A stretch of 5,735 bases of DNA from an uncultured Bacteroidia bacterium (GTDB lineage: Bacteria > Bacteroidota > Bacteroidia > Bacteroidales > UBA932): NCBI GenBank assembly GCA_902767355.1, contig CACXHG010000027.1, positions 1-5,735 of the forward strand, written 5' to 3'. Numbering within the stretch: position 1 is the first letter of the stretch; every line of letters starts with the position of its first letter. The notes under the pieces were generated by a model that saw only the letters and a program-made list of their open reading frames with translations, was not told where the DNA came from and searched no databases. The translations under genes were made by a program, and so were the position numbers. This document shows positions 1 through 5,735 of this stretch, in pieces.

Positions 1-697
1 ACTGGACTGCGAGAACGCGATCGCCGCCGGCGAAGCGCTCCATGGCCTCCACAATCCCGTCTGCGCTGCGCGCCGTGACAGTGAAGCCGGGCGCGACATC
101 CTTTACCGATTGATGGTGGAAAGAATTGACCTCCATAGAGTTGCAGCCATAGACCTTGGAAAGCCGGCTGCCGGGAGCAATGTCTATGGAATGCGATGCC
201 GCCTGGCCTTCCGGAGCCTTGTGGCAGATGCCGGACTGGGGCATCTGCGAGGGAATGTCCTGCCAGAGAGTGCCGCCGAAGGCCACGTTCACCACCTGGA
301 TGCCGCGGCAGATGGCCAGCACCGGCTTGCGGGCGCGGAGGGCAAGACGCGCCAGAAGAAGATCGAAAGTGTCCCGGCGGGCATTGACCTTGCCCATCTG
401 GGGCAGGGCCGCCTCGCCGTAAAAAGCCGGGGCTATGTCCTCGCCGCCTATCATCAGCACCCCGTCGGCTCTGGAAATCAGGGCGGCGACCGATGCGGAA
501 TCCGTCTGGATGGGGATGATATACGGCACTCCGCCGGCAGCGATTACAGCGTCGATATAGGCCTGGCCTACCCTGCTCTCATTCTCGCCTGCGGCGGATA
601 TAGCAATAAGCGGCGCTGCCCTCTTCGAGCCCGCCCGGGTGGCGGTACACGCAGAAAGCAGCGCAACGCAAATTGCAATGCCAAGCAGCCTTTTCAC
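1..697 (-). CDS. Class I glutamine amidotransferase-like (peptidase C26, PuuD-type) lipoprotein, C-terminus cut by window edge
   Basis: Probable gamma-glutamyl hydrolase of the peptidase C26 / PuuD family, which cleaves gamma-glutamyl amide bonds; the substrate here is unknown. Visible are 232 residues. They start with a lipoprotein signal (MKRLLG, then LLSAC with Cys17 as the lipidation site), so it should act on the periplasmic side of a membrane. Family motifs seen: GGEDIAP (residues 84-90), RRD (107-109), the nucleophile elbow AICRGIQ with Cys130, and VNSFHHQS (190-197). The reading frame leaves the window at LAVQ, exactly where the family's catalytic FHPE/WHPE motif is expected, so the His-Glu part of the triad cannot be confirmed. 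The start is GTG at 697-695: an in-frame TAG (the stop of the upstream GH27 gene) lies only one codon before it, and the signal peptide begins there. It is the third gene of the GH27 operon. PuuD of E. coli is about 254 aa and cytoplasmic; the lipoprotein signal is a departure from that. Family assignment is firm, the reaction is inferred. Confidence 0.87.
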   Translation of the reverse strand, partial: MKRLLGIAICVALLSACTATRAGSKRAAPLIAISAAGENESRVGQAYIDAVIAAGGVPYIIPIQTDSASVAALISRADGVLMIGGEDIAPAFYGEAALPQMGKVNARRDTFDLLLARLALRARKPVLAICRGIQVVNVAFGGTLWQDIPSQMPQSGICHKAPEGQAASHSIDIAPGSRLSKVYGCNSMEVNSFHHQSVKDVAPGFTVTARSADGIVEAMERFAGGDRVLAVQ

Positions 698-700
698 AAG

Positions 701-2332
701 CTATTTGCCCGCAGGGCGGATTGTGAGGCAGTCGATGCTGGGCATGGCACCGGTGGCATTGAGCAGCCTGATGTTATTGAGGCCCTTTTTGAGATTGACC
801 TTGAAATTGACGCTGTCCCAGCCGGAGGCATCGTCGCCGGTAGAAAGATTCTCGAACCAGGTAATCTCCTCGCCGTTGACACTAACCGTGAACCCGCACC
901 TCTGGGCACAGGCGAAGCGGATGGTGGCCACATATTCCCCGCCCTTGCGGCTGAAAACATTGTCCCACTGCAGCCAGTTGTCGCTGTCCGAACCCAGGCC
1001 GGCGGCGTAGGCGCCCATAGAGGCGGATTCGCTCTGCAGATAGGCCGGAGACTGCACGCCCTCGATGGTGGAGAACTGCTTCATATAAGACTCTTCTGCC
1101 TGATAGACAGTTTTTTCTGCACGCTTGCCGGTGGCAAAGAATGCGGCCGAAGCGTGGGGCGCCAGCGTCAGGGGGAAAGAAGTCTCGCAGGCAAGGTCCG
1201 GGCGGTCCTGGTGGGTAAAGCAGTCGTAAAGGGCTATCTTGCCCTTGAAGCCGAGCGCTTCTACAGACACGTCGATAGTCTTCTCTTCGTCGGTGAGGTT
1301 CATGACCACCACGGCGCGTTTGGGGCCGAAGATGCGCTCCATATCCTTGGCAACGACATACACCTCGCCCTCGCGCTGCACAACCGGCGCGCCGAGGCCC
1401 AGGCGGTCCTGGTTCATGGCGATAAGGTCTTTGTTGAGCATCACCTCGCGGCTGGTCTCGGGCACCTTGCGCATGTCGCAACCCATAATCAGAGGCGAAG
1501 ACGTGATGCACCAGTACGCCATGTGCGTGAGCTCCTCGTCGTGGCTAAGATGGGCATCGCTGCCGGGCCATTTGGAGCCAATCTCCAGCATGTCGCAGTC
1601 GTTGTAGTGGCCGCCGCGGGTGTAGGCCTGGAGCCAGAGATTTTCGTCTATGATATATTTCATGCGGGAAAACCAGGGACGGATGTCGTAGGTAGTGCGC
1701 CAGGACGTGGCAAGATCCGCAGCCCAGGTGCCGGGAAAGCGCCAGCGGCAGATATTGAAAATGATGTCCTTCTTGTTGCAGGCGCGTATGGCTTCGGCAA
1801 TCTTGGTGTATTGCTCGCGCTCGTTCAGGCCGGCGTGCTGGCCGCCGCAGAAGTCGATTTTGATGAAGTCGTAGTCCCACTCATCGAAAAAGAGCTTGCA
1901 GTCGGCCGCCTCGTGGCCCACCAGGCCGGTGCCCAGGCCGTAGGCATAGACATTCTCGCTGCCGCAGGTGTTGTCGCCGGCATCCGTATAGATGCCCGCC
2001 TTGAGGCCGAGAGAATGGATGTAATCGGCCACGGCCCTCATGCCGTTCGGGAAGAGTTTATCGTCGTACATGAAATTGCCTTCGGCGTCGCGCGGGCGCT
2101 GGAAACCGTCGTCTATATTGATAAACTTGTAGCCGGCGTCGGCATAGCCCAGTTCCTTCACGGCAAGCGCCTGGTCCTTGACCAGATCTTCGTTGATATT
2201 GAGCTGGAAGGCATTCCAGAAACTCATGCCCATGGTCGGGGTGTGGTCCACCTCATAGCTGATGCTGTAGTCGCGCTCGCAGGCAGCGAAAAGCATCCCG
2301 CAGAGGGCAATGGTAGTCAGAAACCTTTTCAT
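701..2332 (-). CDS. GH27 family glycosidase (alpha-galactosidase-like) lipoprotein with C-terminal carbohydrate-binding module, second in operon
   Basis: A 543-residue retaining glycoside hydrolase of family 27, a family of alpha-galactosidases, alpha-N-acetylgalactosaminidases and beta-L-arabinopyranosidases. Layout: lipoprotein signal 1-18 (LFAAC, Cys18), TIM barrel about 33-315, beta-sandwich about 318-402, and a CBM6/CBM35-like module about 409-543 (begins VYQAEESY, later NWLQWDNVF and VSVNGEE). Catalytic residues read by motif: nucleophile Asp160 in KIDFCGG and acid/base Asp216 in WRTTYDI. INIDDGF (Asp74, Asp75) supplies the usual sugar-contacting Asp pair, and YNDCDMLEIG follows at 243-252. 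Oddities: the first-strand motif is MGMSFWN instead of MGWSSWN, and the family's C-E-W motif reads CRW (195-197). Acidic residues just after the lipid Cys (CERDY) resemble a Bacteroidota surface-export signal. It starts 4 bp after the stop of its paralogue and ends 3 bp before the C26 gene. Family is certain; substrate is not. Confidence 0.93.
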   Translation of the reverse strand: MKRFLTTIALCGMLFAACERDYSISYEVDHTPTMGMSFWNAFQLNINEDLVKDQALAVKELGYADAGYKFINIDDGFQRPRDAEGNFMYDDKLFPNGMRAVADYIHSLGLKAGIYTDAGDNTCGSENVYAYGLGTGLVGHEAADCKLFFDEWDYDFIKIDFCGGQHAGLNEREQYTKIAEAIRACNKKDIIFNICRWRFPGTWAADLATSWRTTYDIRPWFSRMKYIIDENLWLQAYTRGGHYNDCDMLEIGSKWPGSDAHLSHDEELTHMAYWCITSSPLIMGCDMRKVPETSREVMLNKDLIAMNQDRLGLGAPVVQREGEVYVVAKDMERIFGPKRAVVVMNLTDEEKTIDVSVEALGFKGKIALYDCFTHQDRPDLACETSFPLTLAPHASAAFFATGKRAEKTVYQAEESYMKQFSTIEGVQSPAYLQSESASMGAYAAGLGSDSDNWLQWDNVFSRKGGEYVATIRFACAQRCGFTVSVNGEEITWFENLSTGDDASGWDSVNFKVNLKKGLNNIRLLNATGAMPSIDCLTIRPAGK

Positions 2333-2336
2333 ATAA

Positions 2337-3971
2337 TTACATCTTTTTAACAGTCATGCAGTCGAACGAAGGCATCTTTTCCATGGGGTTGGACAGGCGT
2401 ACTGTGTTCCAGCCTTTGGAGAGCTTGACGGACACATTAGCGTCTTTCCACTCCAGTTCGTCGCCCGAATTGAGGCTGAGGACGGATACATCCTGGCCAT
2501 TGACGCTCACGGAGACGTTGCGGCTTTCAGGGCAGGCGTAGCGCAGGGAAAGGACATATTTGCCACCCTTCTCGCTATAGACATTGCGCCACTCCAGCCA
2601 GTTCTCTGCCCAGCCGCCGAGCTCGGTGACATAATAACCCATCTCGGAAGATGCGCTCTCGCGCACGCGGGGCGAAGGGATCTCGTAGGGACGGCGGTAA
2701 GATTCGTAGTCCTGCTCGTTGATCTCGGTGTAGGCGTTCATGAAAGCGGCTTCTGCCTGGTAAACGCTCTGCTCCAGGCGCTTGCCGGTCACATAGAAGG
2801 CCTCGCTGTCGTGAGGGGCTATCTCCAGGGTGAAGCTTTCGCCCAGTTCGGGGCGGAATTCGTGCTTGAAGCAGTCGTAAACCTTTACATTGCCCTTGAA
2901 GCCGAGGGCGGCCACATCTACGGTGATGGAAGTGGTCTCTTCGCCCAGGTTGGCTACCACCACGGCGCGCTTGGGACCGTTGAACTGCTCCATGTCCTTG
3001 ACCATCACATAGGTCTCCCCTTCTTTCTGAACCACCGGAGCGGCGATGCCCAGGCGGTCCTGGTCCATGGCGATAAGGTCGGGGTTCTTGAGGAATTCGA
3101 TGGAATAATCGGGCATGTTATTCAGGTCGCAGCCAACCACCAGAGGCGAGGACTGTATGCACCAGCATGCCATGTGGGTGCGCTCCTCTGCCGGGGTGAA
3201 GCCCATGCCTATCTCCAGCATGTCCATGTCGTTGTAGTGGCCGTTTCCGGTGTAGGCCACCAGATACATGTTCTCCTTGATGATGGTCTTGAGGGTCTCC
3301 CAGTTGACCCAGATGTCGTGGGTGGTGCGCCAGCTATCGGCGATGTCTATGACCCAGGTGCCGGGGAAAACCCAGCGGCAGACATTGAAATTGACATTCT
3401 TGTTGTCGCAGGCGGCGATGGCCTCGGCAATCTTGGTGAACTGGGATTTCTCGTCCAGGTCCAGGTGGCGGCCGCCGCAGTTATCCACCTTGAAGAAGTC
3501 GTAGCCCCACTCGTCGAACATCATCTTGCAATCCTCATATTCGTGGCCGTAGAGGCCTACTCCGAGGCCGTAGGGCTTCACATTGAGCGAGGCGCAGGTG
3601 TTGTCGCCGGCGTCGGAATACATGCCGGCCTTAAGGCCACGGGCATGGATGGAATCGGCCACGGCCTTCATGCCGTTGGGGAACTTGACGGTGTCGATAC
3701 GTATGCGTCCGTCCTCGCCACGGCCGTCGGTAAAGCCATCGTCTATGTTCACATATTTATAGCCGGCATCGGACAGTCCGAGACGGATGAGGGCATCGGC
3801 CTGGCCCACAATGATATCTTCGCTGATTTCTGTGTGGAAATGGTTCCAGCTGCTCCAGCCCATGATGGGCGGGTCAAAATCGCGGCCGCTCTCCTTTTTG
3901 GGCGCAGAGCAGGCACACAAAGAGATGGCCGTAAAGGCTAATGCCATCTTGGCGAGAATGTTTTTTTGCAT
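2337..3971 (-). CDS. GH27 family glycosidase (alpha-galactosidase-like) lipoprotein with C-terminal carbohydrate-binding module, first in operon
   Basis: A 544-residue GH27 glycosidase, paralogous to the next gene: 42 of 60 residues match without gaps in the segment ending at the nucleophile. The start is the ATG at 3971-3969. The frame stays open upstream to 4055, but that stretch is intergenic promoter DNA, and the lipoprotein signal (basic MQKNILAK, hydrophobic core, LCAC with Cys21) begins at this ATG. Barrel motifs: MGWSSWNHF (37-45), VNIDDGF, nucleophile Asp163 in KVDNCGG, acid/base Asp219 in WRTTHDI, and YNDMDMLEIG (246-255). A beta-sandwich covers about 313-397 and a CBM6/CBM35-like module about 403-544 (VYQAEAAF, ENWLEWRNVY, VSVNGQD). 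The module contains a roughly ten-residue insertion (about 417-435, rich in Tyr, Arg and Pro) that the paralogue lacks. As in the paralogue, the C-E-W motif is CRW (198-200). It should act in the cell envelope, removing terminal alpha-linked galactose or a related sugar; the true substrate is inferred, not shown. Confidence 0.94.
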   Translation of the reverse strand: MQKNILAKMALAFTAISLCACSAPKKESGRDFDPPIMGWSSWNHFHTEISEDIIVGQADALIRLGLSDAGYKYVNIDDGFTDGRGEDGRIRIDTVKFPNGMKAVADSIHARGLKAGMYSDAGDNTCASLNVKPYGLGVGLYGHEYEDCKMMFDEWGYDFFKVDNCGGRHLDLDEKSQFTKIAEAIAACDNKNVNFNVCRWVFPGTWVIDIADSWRTTHDIWVNWETLKTIIKENMYLVAYTGNGHYNDMDMLEIGMGFTPAEERTHMACWCIQSSPLVVGCDLNNMPDYSIEFLKNPDLIAMDQDRLGIAAPVVQKEGETYVMVKDMEQFNGPKRAVVVANLGEETTSITVDVAALGFKGNVKVYDCFKHEFRPELGESFTLEIAPHDSEAFYVTGKRLEQSVYQAEAAFMNAYTEINEQDYESYRRPYEIPSPRVRESASSEMGYYVTELGGWAENWLEWRNVYSEKGGKYVLSLRYACPESRNVSVSVNGQDVSVLSLNSGDELEWKDANVSVKLSKGWNTVRLSNPMEKMPSFDCMTVKKM

Positions 3972-4009
3972 ATCGGTGAGTTTTTGGTGTTTGGCTAATC
4001 TGACAAACG

Positions 4010-4017
4010 CAAAAGTA
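4010..4017 (-). promoter_or_regulatory. Bacteroidota-type -7 promoter element (TACTTTTG) for the GH27 operon
   Basis: Read on the minus strand this is TACTTTTG followed by C, an exact match to the Bacteroides -7 consensus TAnnTTTG. Transcription would begin near 4003, giving a leader of about 30 nt before the ATG at 3971. I see no clear -33 TTG at the ideal distance upstream, which would fit a promoter that depends on an activator such as the adjacent AraC-type protein; that last point is inference. Confidence 0.6.
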
Positions 4018-4023
4018 ACAAAT

Positions 4024-4113
4024 ATTTCACAGATTGGGAATAATAGCGTGAACACTGTCGATTAGGTTTCCATTTTTATTGGTTTTGTAGCCATAATATA
4101 GTTGTTGTGAAAT
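4024..4113. repeat. Inverted pair of TGTGAAAT motifs in the divergent control region (candidate operators)
   Basis: TGTGAAAT occurs on the minus strand at 4031-4024 and on the plus strand at 4106-4113, 74 bp apart. Each is followed closely by TTTG (TGTGAAATATTTG and TGTGAAATTTG). A partial third copy, GTGAAC, sits at 4048-4053. The outer copies lie just upstream of the operon's -7 element and within the regulator's promoter region, a fitting arrangement for a shared regulator. An 8-bp match in AT-rich DNA can arise by chance, so this is only a candidate. Confidence 0.3.
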
Positions 4114-4120
4114 TTGATAT

Positions 4121-4128
4121 TAACTTTA
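4121..4128 (+). promoter_or_regulatory. Candidate -7 element (TAACTTTA) for the araC-type gene
   Basis: TAACTTTA matches TAnnTTTG at all fixed positions but the last. A TTG at 4102-4104 lies 16 bp upstream and could serve as an imperfect -33 element. Transcription would start near 4135, leaving a leader of roughly 18 nt before the ATG at 4153. A competing candidate is TATAGTTG at 4097-4104, also one mismatch. The call is tentative. Confidence 0.3.
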
Positions 4129-4152
4129 CAAAAAAGACATAATAATAATAAA

Positions 4153-5040
4153 ATGAGAATCATTGGCCCAGAGAATCTTAAAGCACCCGGCGCGGTAGAA
4201 GTGAGCGCCGGCCGCCTCTCCATTCTCTACAAGTTCGCCGGGACCCATCCCCAGGAGTTCGAGTTTCCCGTTAAATTCCAGATCAGCGCCATACTACTCT
4301 GCACCCGCGGCAGCGCCCGCATCGCCCTGGACAGTGTCAACACCGTCCTGCATCAGGATGAATTTATTTTTGTCACTCCCGAGACCATTCTTGAAAAGTT
4401 TGAAGACATCGGCGGAGACTGCAACATGACTATCATTATGATTGCCGCGCCGGAGCGCTACAAGTCGGTGATAATAGACAGCCAGCTGTGGGACATGATG
4501 ATGCAGCTCAGAAAGGAGCCGGTGCTCAAACTCTCAAAGCGCGAGAAAGAGCTGGCGGCGTCTTACAGGGCCCTGGTGAGCAATCTGCTCCAGTATCAGA
4601 GGACATCGCCCTACACGGAGCAAGTGCTGGCTTCCATGGCCGATGCGTTTTTCTATCAGCTGCTGGGCATACTTACCATCAAGCTCTCCTACAAGCCCCG
4701 CTCTGCCAAGCGAACCCGCGGGCAGCGCATATTCCTGGAGTTCATTGATGAGATAAACAAGAGCGACGGCCGCTACACCTCCGTGCAGGAAATGGCCGAC
4801 CGGCTGTGCGTATCCACCAAATACCTGGCGCGGGTGGTCAAGCAGAACAGCGACATGTCCCCTTCGGAGTGGATGGACGAGTGTACCATGCGCGCGATAG
4901 TCACCGACCTTAGGCACACCAACAAATCCATGAAAGCCATTGCTCTGGCCTATGGTTTCCCCAATCCGTCCAGCTTCGGCACCTTCTTCCGCCGCCATGC
5001 CGGCATCTCCCCCGCCGCCTACAGGGTCATGAACCGATAG
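4153..5040 (+). CDS. AraC-family transcriptional regulator
   Basis: A 295-residue cytoplasmic DNA-binding regulator. The C-terminal AraC domain (about 192-293) has both helix-turn-helix units: the first around RYTSVQEMADRLCVSTKYLA (207-226) and the second around SMKAIALAYGFPNPSSFGTF (259-278), followed by the family signature FRRHAGISPAAYR. The N-terminal portion (about 20-100) is beta-rich and cupin-like (HQDEFIFVTP near 67-76), the usual effector-binding region, and a helical linker covers about 105-180. I chose the ATG at 4153. A TTG at 4114 in the same frame would add 13 residues, but they are low-complexity (HNNNK) and overlap the candidate promoter. The gene faces away from the GH27 operon across 181 bp, the standard layout for a local regulator, so control of that operon in response to a sugar is the likely role. 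The effector is unknown. A strong hairpin follows 14 bp after the TAG stop. Confidence 0.92.
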   Translation: MRIIGPENLKAPGAVEVSAGRLSILYKFAGTHPQEFEFPVKFQISAILLCTRGSARIALDSVNTVLHQDEFIFVTPETILEKFEDIGGDCNMTIIMIAAPERYKSVIIDSQLWDMMMQLRKEPVLKLSKREKELAASYRALVSNLLQYQRTSPYTEQVLASMADAFFYQLLGILTIKLSYKPRSAKRTRGQRIFLEFIDEINKSDGRYTSVQEMADRLCVSTKYLARVVKQNSDMSPSEWMDECTMRAIVTDLRHTNKSMKAIALAYGFPNPSSFGTFFRRHAGISPAAYRVMNR

Positions 5041-5054
5041 CTTGGGGGGCGCCA

Positions 5055-5100
5055 AATAATAAATGCCGGTCCGCTGAGCAGCAGGCCGGCATTTATTGTT
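5055..5100. terminator. Bidirectional hairpin terminator between convergent genes
   Basis: AATAAATGCCGG (5058-5069) pairs perfectly with CCGGCATTTATT (5086-5097). The stem extends outward through a T-G wobble to 5055/5100 and inward by two more pairs, leaving a loop of about 12 nt. The A-rich left foot and T-rich right foot give a U-run-like end on both strands. It lies 14 bp after the araC-type stop and 14 bp after the stop of the convergent downstream gene, so it can end transcription from both sides. Confidence 0.85.
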
Positions 5101-5114
5101 GCGATGTCAGCTTA

Positions 5115-5735
5115 TCAGTCGATATACATGGTGTAAAGCTTGGCATCGCGCATCTTCACGCGCAGTTTCACGGGACCTTCGGGAAGGTCGAATGCGGGCA
5201 GATGCAAGTCGTCGCCGTGCAGGGTCACTTTCTGCTTGGGAGAGATCCCGACGGTTTCAATCTGGATATAGCCGTCGTCGTCGATGTCGGCATTGACGGT
5301 GAGCTTGCCGCCGCCCAGGATGGGGTTGGTGGTGAAGCATCCGGCCCTGTCGCCAGCCTCTACGCCAAACCAGCCGTCGGCGCGGTAGGAGATCACGGCT
5401 ATGGAGCTGTGGCCCTCGCGGGTGAGTTTTGCAAGGCCTTCCCAGCCGCCTACCTTATCGAAGTAAGGGAGTTTCTCCTTCATGCCGCGGCCGCCGAAAA
5501 TGCGCTCATAGTCGGCTGCGGTGACCTCTGCAAGGTGGTTGCGGGCAAACAGCGGCTCGGGGAAGAAGTGCGGCCATGTCATTACTTGGGACACCATCTG
5601 ATAGTATTTCTTGCCGTGCTGCATGATGGAGGTGTCGAACTGATACAGGCCGCCGAAATAGAATTCGTCCAGGTCGTCGGTATAGATAAACGGGCCGTCG
5701 CCGGGGGCATCGTAGAAATTGACGCCGTCGCGGCT
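5115..5735 (-). CDS. C-terminal part of a putative glycoside-hydrolase-like (beta-propeller plus beta-sandwich) protein, N-terminus beyond window
   Basis: The frame is open to the right edge and gives 206 residues ending in a tandem stop (TGA at 5117-5115, then TAA in frame). An internal ATG at 5624 is not the start, because coding-like sequence (SRDGVNFY..., YTDDLDEFYFGGLYQF) continues upstream of it. The segment SYRADGWFGVEAGDRAGCFTT, split here as SYRADGWFGVEA (about 124-135) and DRAGCFTT, followed by KLTVNADIDDDGYIQIE and a closing VKLRVKMRDAKLYTMYID, resembles the C-terminal beta-sandwich of uncharacterised GH32/GH43-like five-bladed propeller proteins. In these, a glycine-rich 'YRADGF' strand is followed by a lectin-like domain ending in '(L/R)F.L.(N/D)AKLY'. 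This is recognition by pattern from memory, not a search result. It may be another carbohydrate-active enzyme of the same locus, but it is convergent to the regulator and outside the GH27 operon. Its catalytic region is not visible. Confidence 0.6.
   Translation of the reverse strand, partial: SRDGVNFYDAPGDGPFIYTDDLDEFYFGGLYQFDTSIMQHGKKYYQMVSQVMTWPHFFPEPLFARNHLAEVTAADYERIFGGRGMKEKLPYFDKVGGWEGLAKLTREGHSSIAVISYRADGWFGVEAGDRAGCFTTNPILGGGKLTVNADIDDDGYIQIETVGISPKQKVTLHGDDLHLPAFDLPEGPVKLRVKMRDAKLYTMYID

Larger units (their letters stand above)
3972..4152. promoter_or_regulatory. Divergent intergenic control region between GH27 operon and araC-type gene
   Basis: This 181-bp non-coding stretch separates the start codons of two divergent genes, so it must hold both promoters and most likely the regulator's binding sites. 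It is strikingly AT-rich compared with the GC-rich genes on either side. It contains an exact TAnnTTTG element facing the operon, weaker promoter-like elements facing the regulator, and copies of TGTGAAAT in opposite orientations. Neither start has a Shine-Dalgarno-like sequence, as is usual in Bacteroidota; both are preceded by A-rich leaders. Confidence 0.75.

Noticed and set aside
110..2350. A 746-codon open frame on the plus strand, opposite the second GH27 gene and the C26 gene
   Set aside because: It is antisense to two genes with clear family motifs and catalytic residues, spans their junction, and its product is low-complexity (rich in His, Gly, Ala, Val) with no recognisable domain. 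Long antisense frames are expected opposite GC-rich genes.
2811..3941. A 376-codon open frame on the plus strand opposite the first GH27 gene
   Set aside because: Same shadow effect. The resemblance between this frame's product and the one opposite the other GH27 gene simply reflects the paralogy of the sense genes.
4026..4052. TTCAC-N17-GTGAA as a CRP-like or other palindromic operator
   Set aside because: The arms are only 5 bp and the spacer is far too long for a CRP-type site; chance in AT-rich DNA is a sufficient explanation. The longer TGTGAAAT pair is reported instead.
3972..4055. N-terminal extension of the first GH27 gene by 28 residues
   Set aside because: It would place a lipoprotein signal in the middle of the protein, and it covers the exact -7 promoter element at 4010-4017. 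The ATG at 3971 begins a standard signal peptide.
4114..4152. TTG start adding 13 residues to the AraC-type regulator
   Set aside because: The added residues are low-complexity and overlap the likely promoter and leader; the ATG at 4153 has the A-rich upstream context usual for Bacteroidota.
4534..5055. A 173-codon minus-strand open frame opposite the araC-type gene
   Set aside because: It is antisense to a clear AraC domain, lacks any motif of its own, and begins inside the intergenic region next to the terminator.

Overview
The window looks like part of a carbohydrate-use locus from a fairly GC-rich member of the Bacteroidota (Bacteroidales). Four things point there: no Shine-Dalgarno-like sequence before any start, a Bacteroides-type -7 promoter element (TAnnTTTG) upstream of the main operon, three consecutive genes that each encode a lipoprotein-type signal peptide, and GH27 proteins of the lineage's typical layout (catalytic barrel, beta-sandwich, C-terminal carbohydrate-binding module). 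An Alistipes/Rikenellaceae-like host would fit the GC content, but nothing here proves a genus.

Layout. On the minus strand, reading right to left from 3971, a compact operon encodes a GH27 lipoprotein (3971-2337), a second paralogous GH27 lipoprotein (2332-701) and a class I glutamine-amidotransferase-like (peptidase C26, PuuD-type) lipoprotein (697 to beyond the left edge). The gaps are only 4 and 3 bp. Divergently, on the plus strand, lies an AraC-family regulator (4153-5040). The 181-bp region between the operon and the regulator is AT-rich and carries promoter-like elements and a short inverted motif pair. A long perfect-core hairpin (5055-5100) separates the regulator from a convergent minus-strand gene (5115 to beyond the right edge). 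That gene encodes the C-terminal part of a protein that resembles uncharacterised glycoside-hydrolase-like beta-propeller proteins.

Working model. The AraC-type protein probably controls the adjacent GH27 operon in response to a sugar or glycoside. The two GH27 enzymes would remove terminal alpha-galactosyl or related residues (for example alpha-GalNAc or beta-L-arabinopyranosyl) from a glycan. Both carry Arg where classical alpha-galactosidases have the substrate-contacting Glu of the C-E-W motif, so their exact substrate is open. The co-transcribed C26 hydrolase suggests that an amide or gamma-glutamyl bond is also cut, which would be an unusual partner for glycosidases. No SusC/SusD pair, transposase, CRISPR array, tRNA or rRNA is visible.
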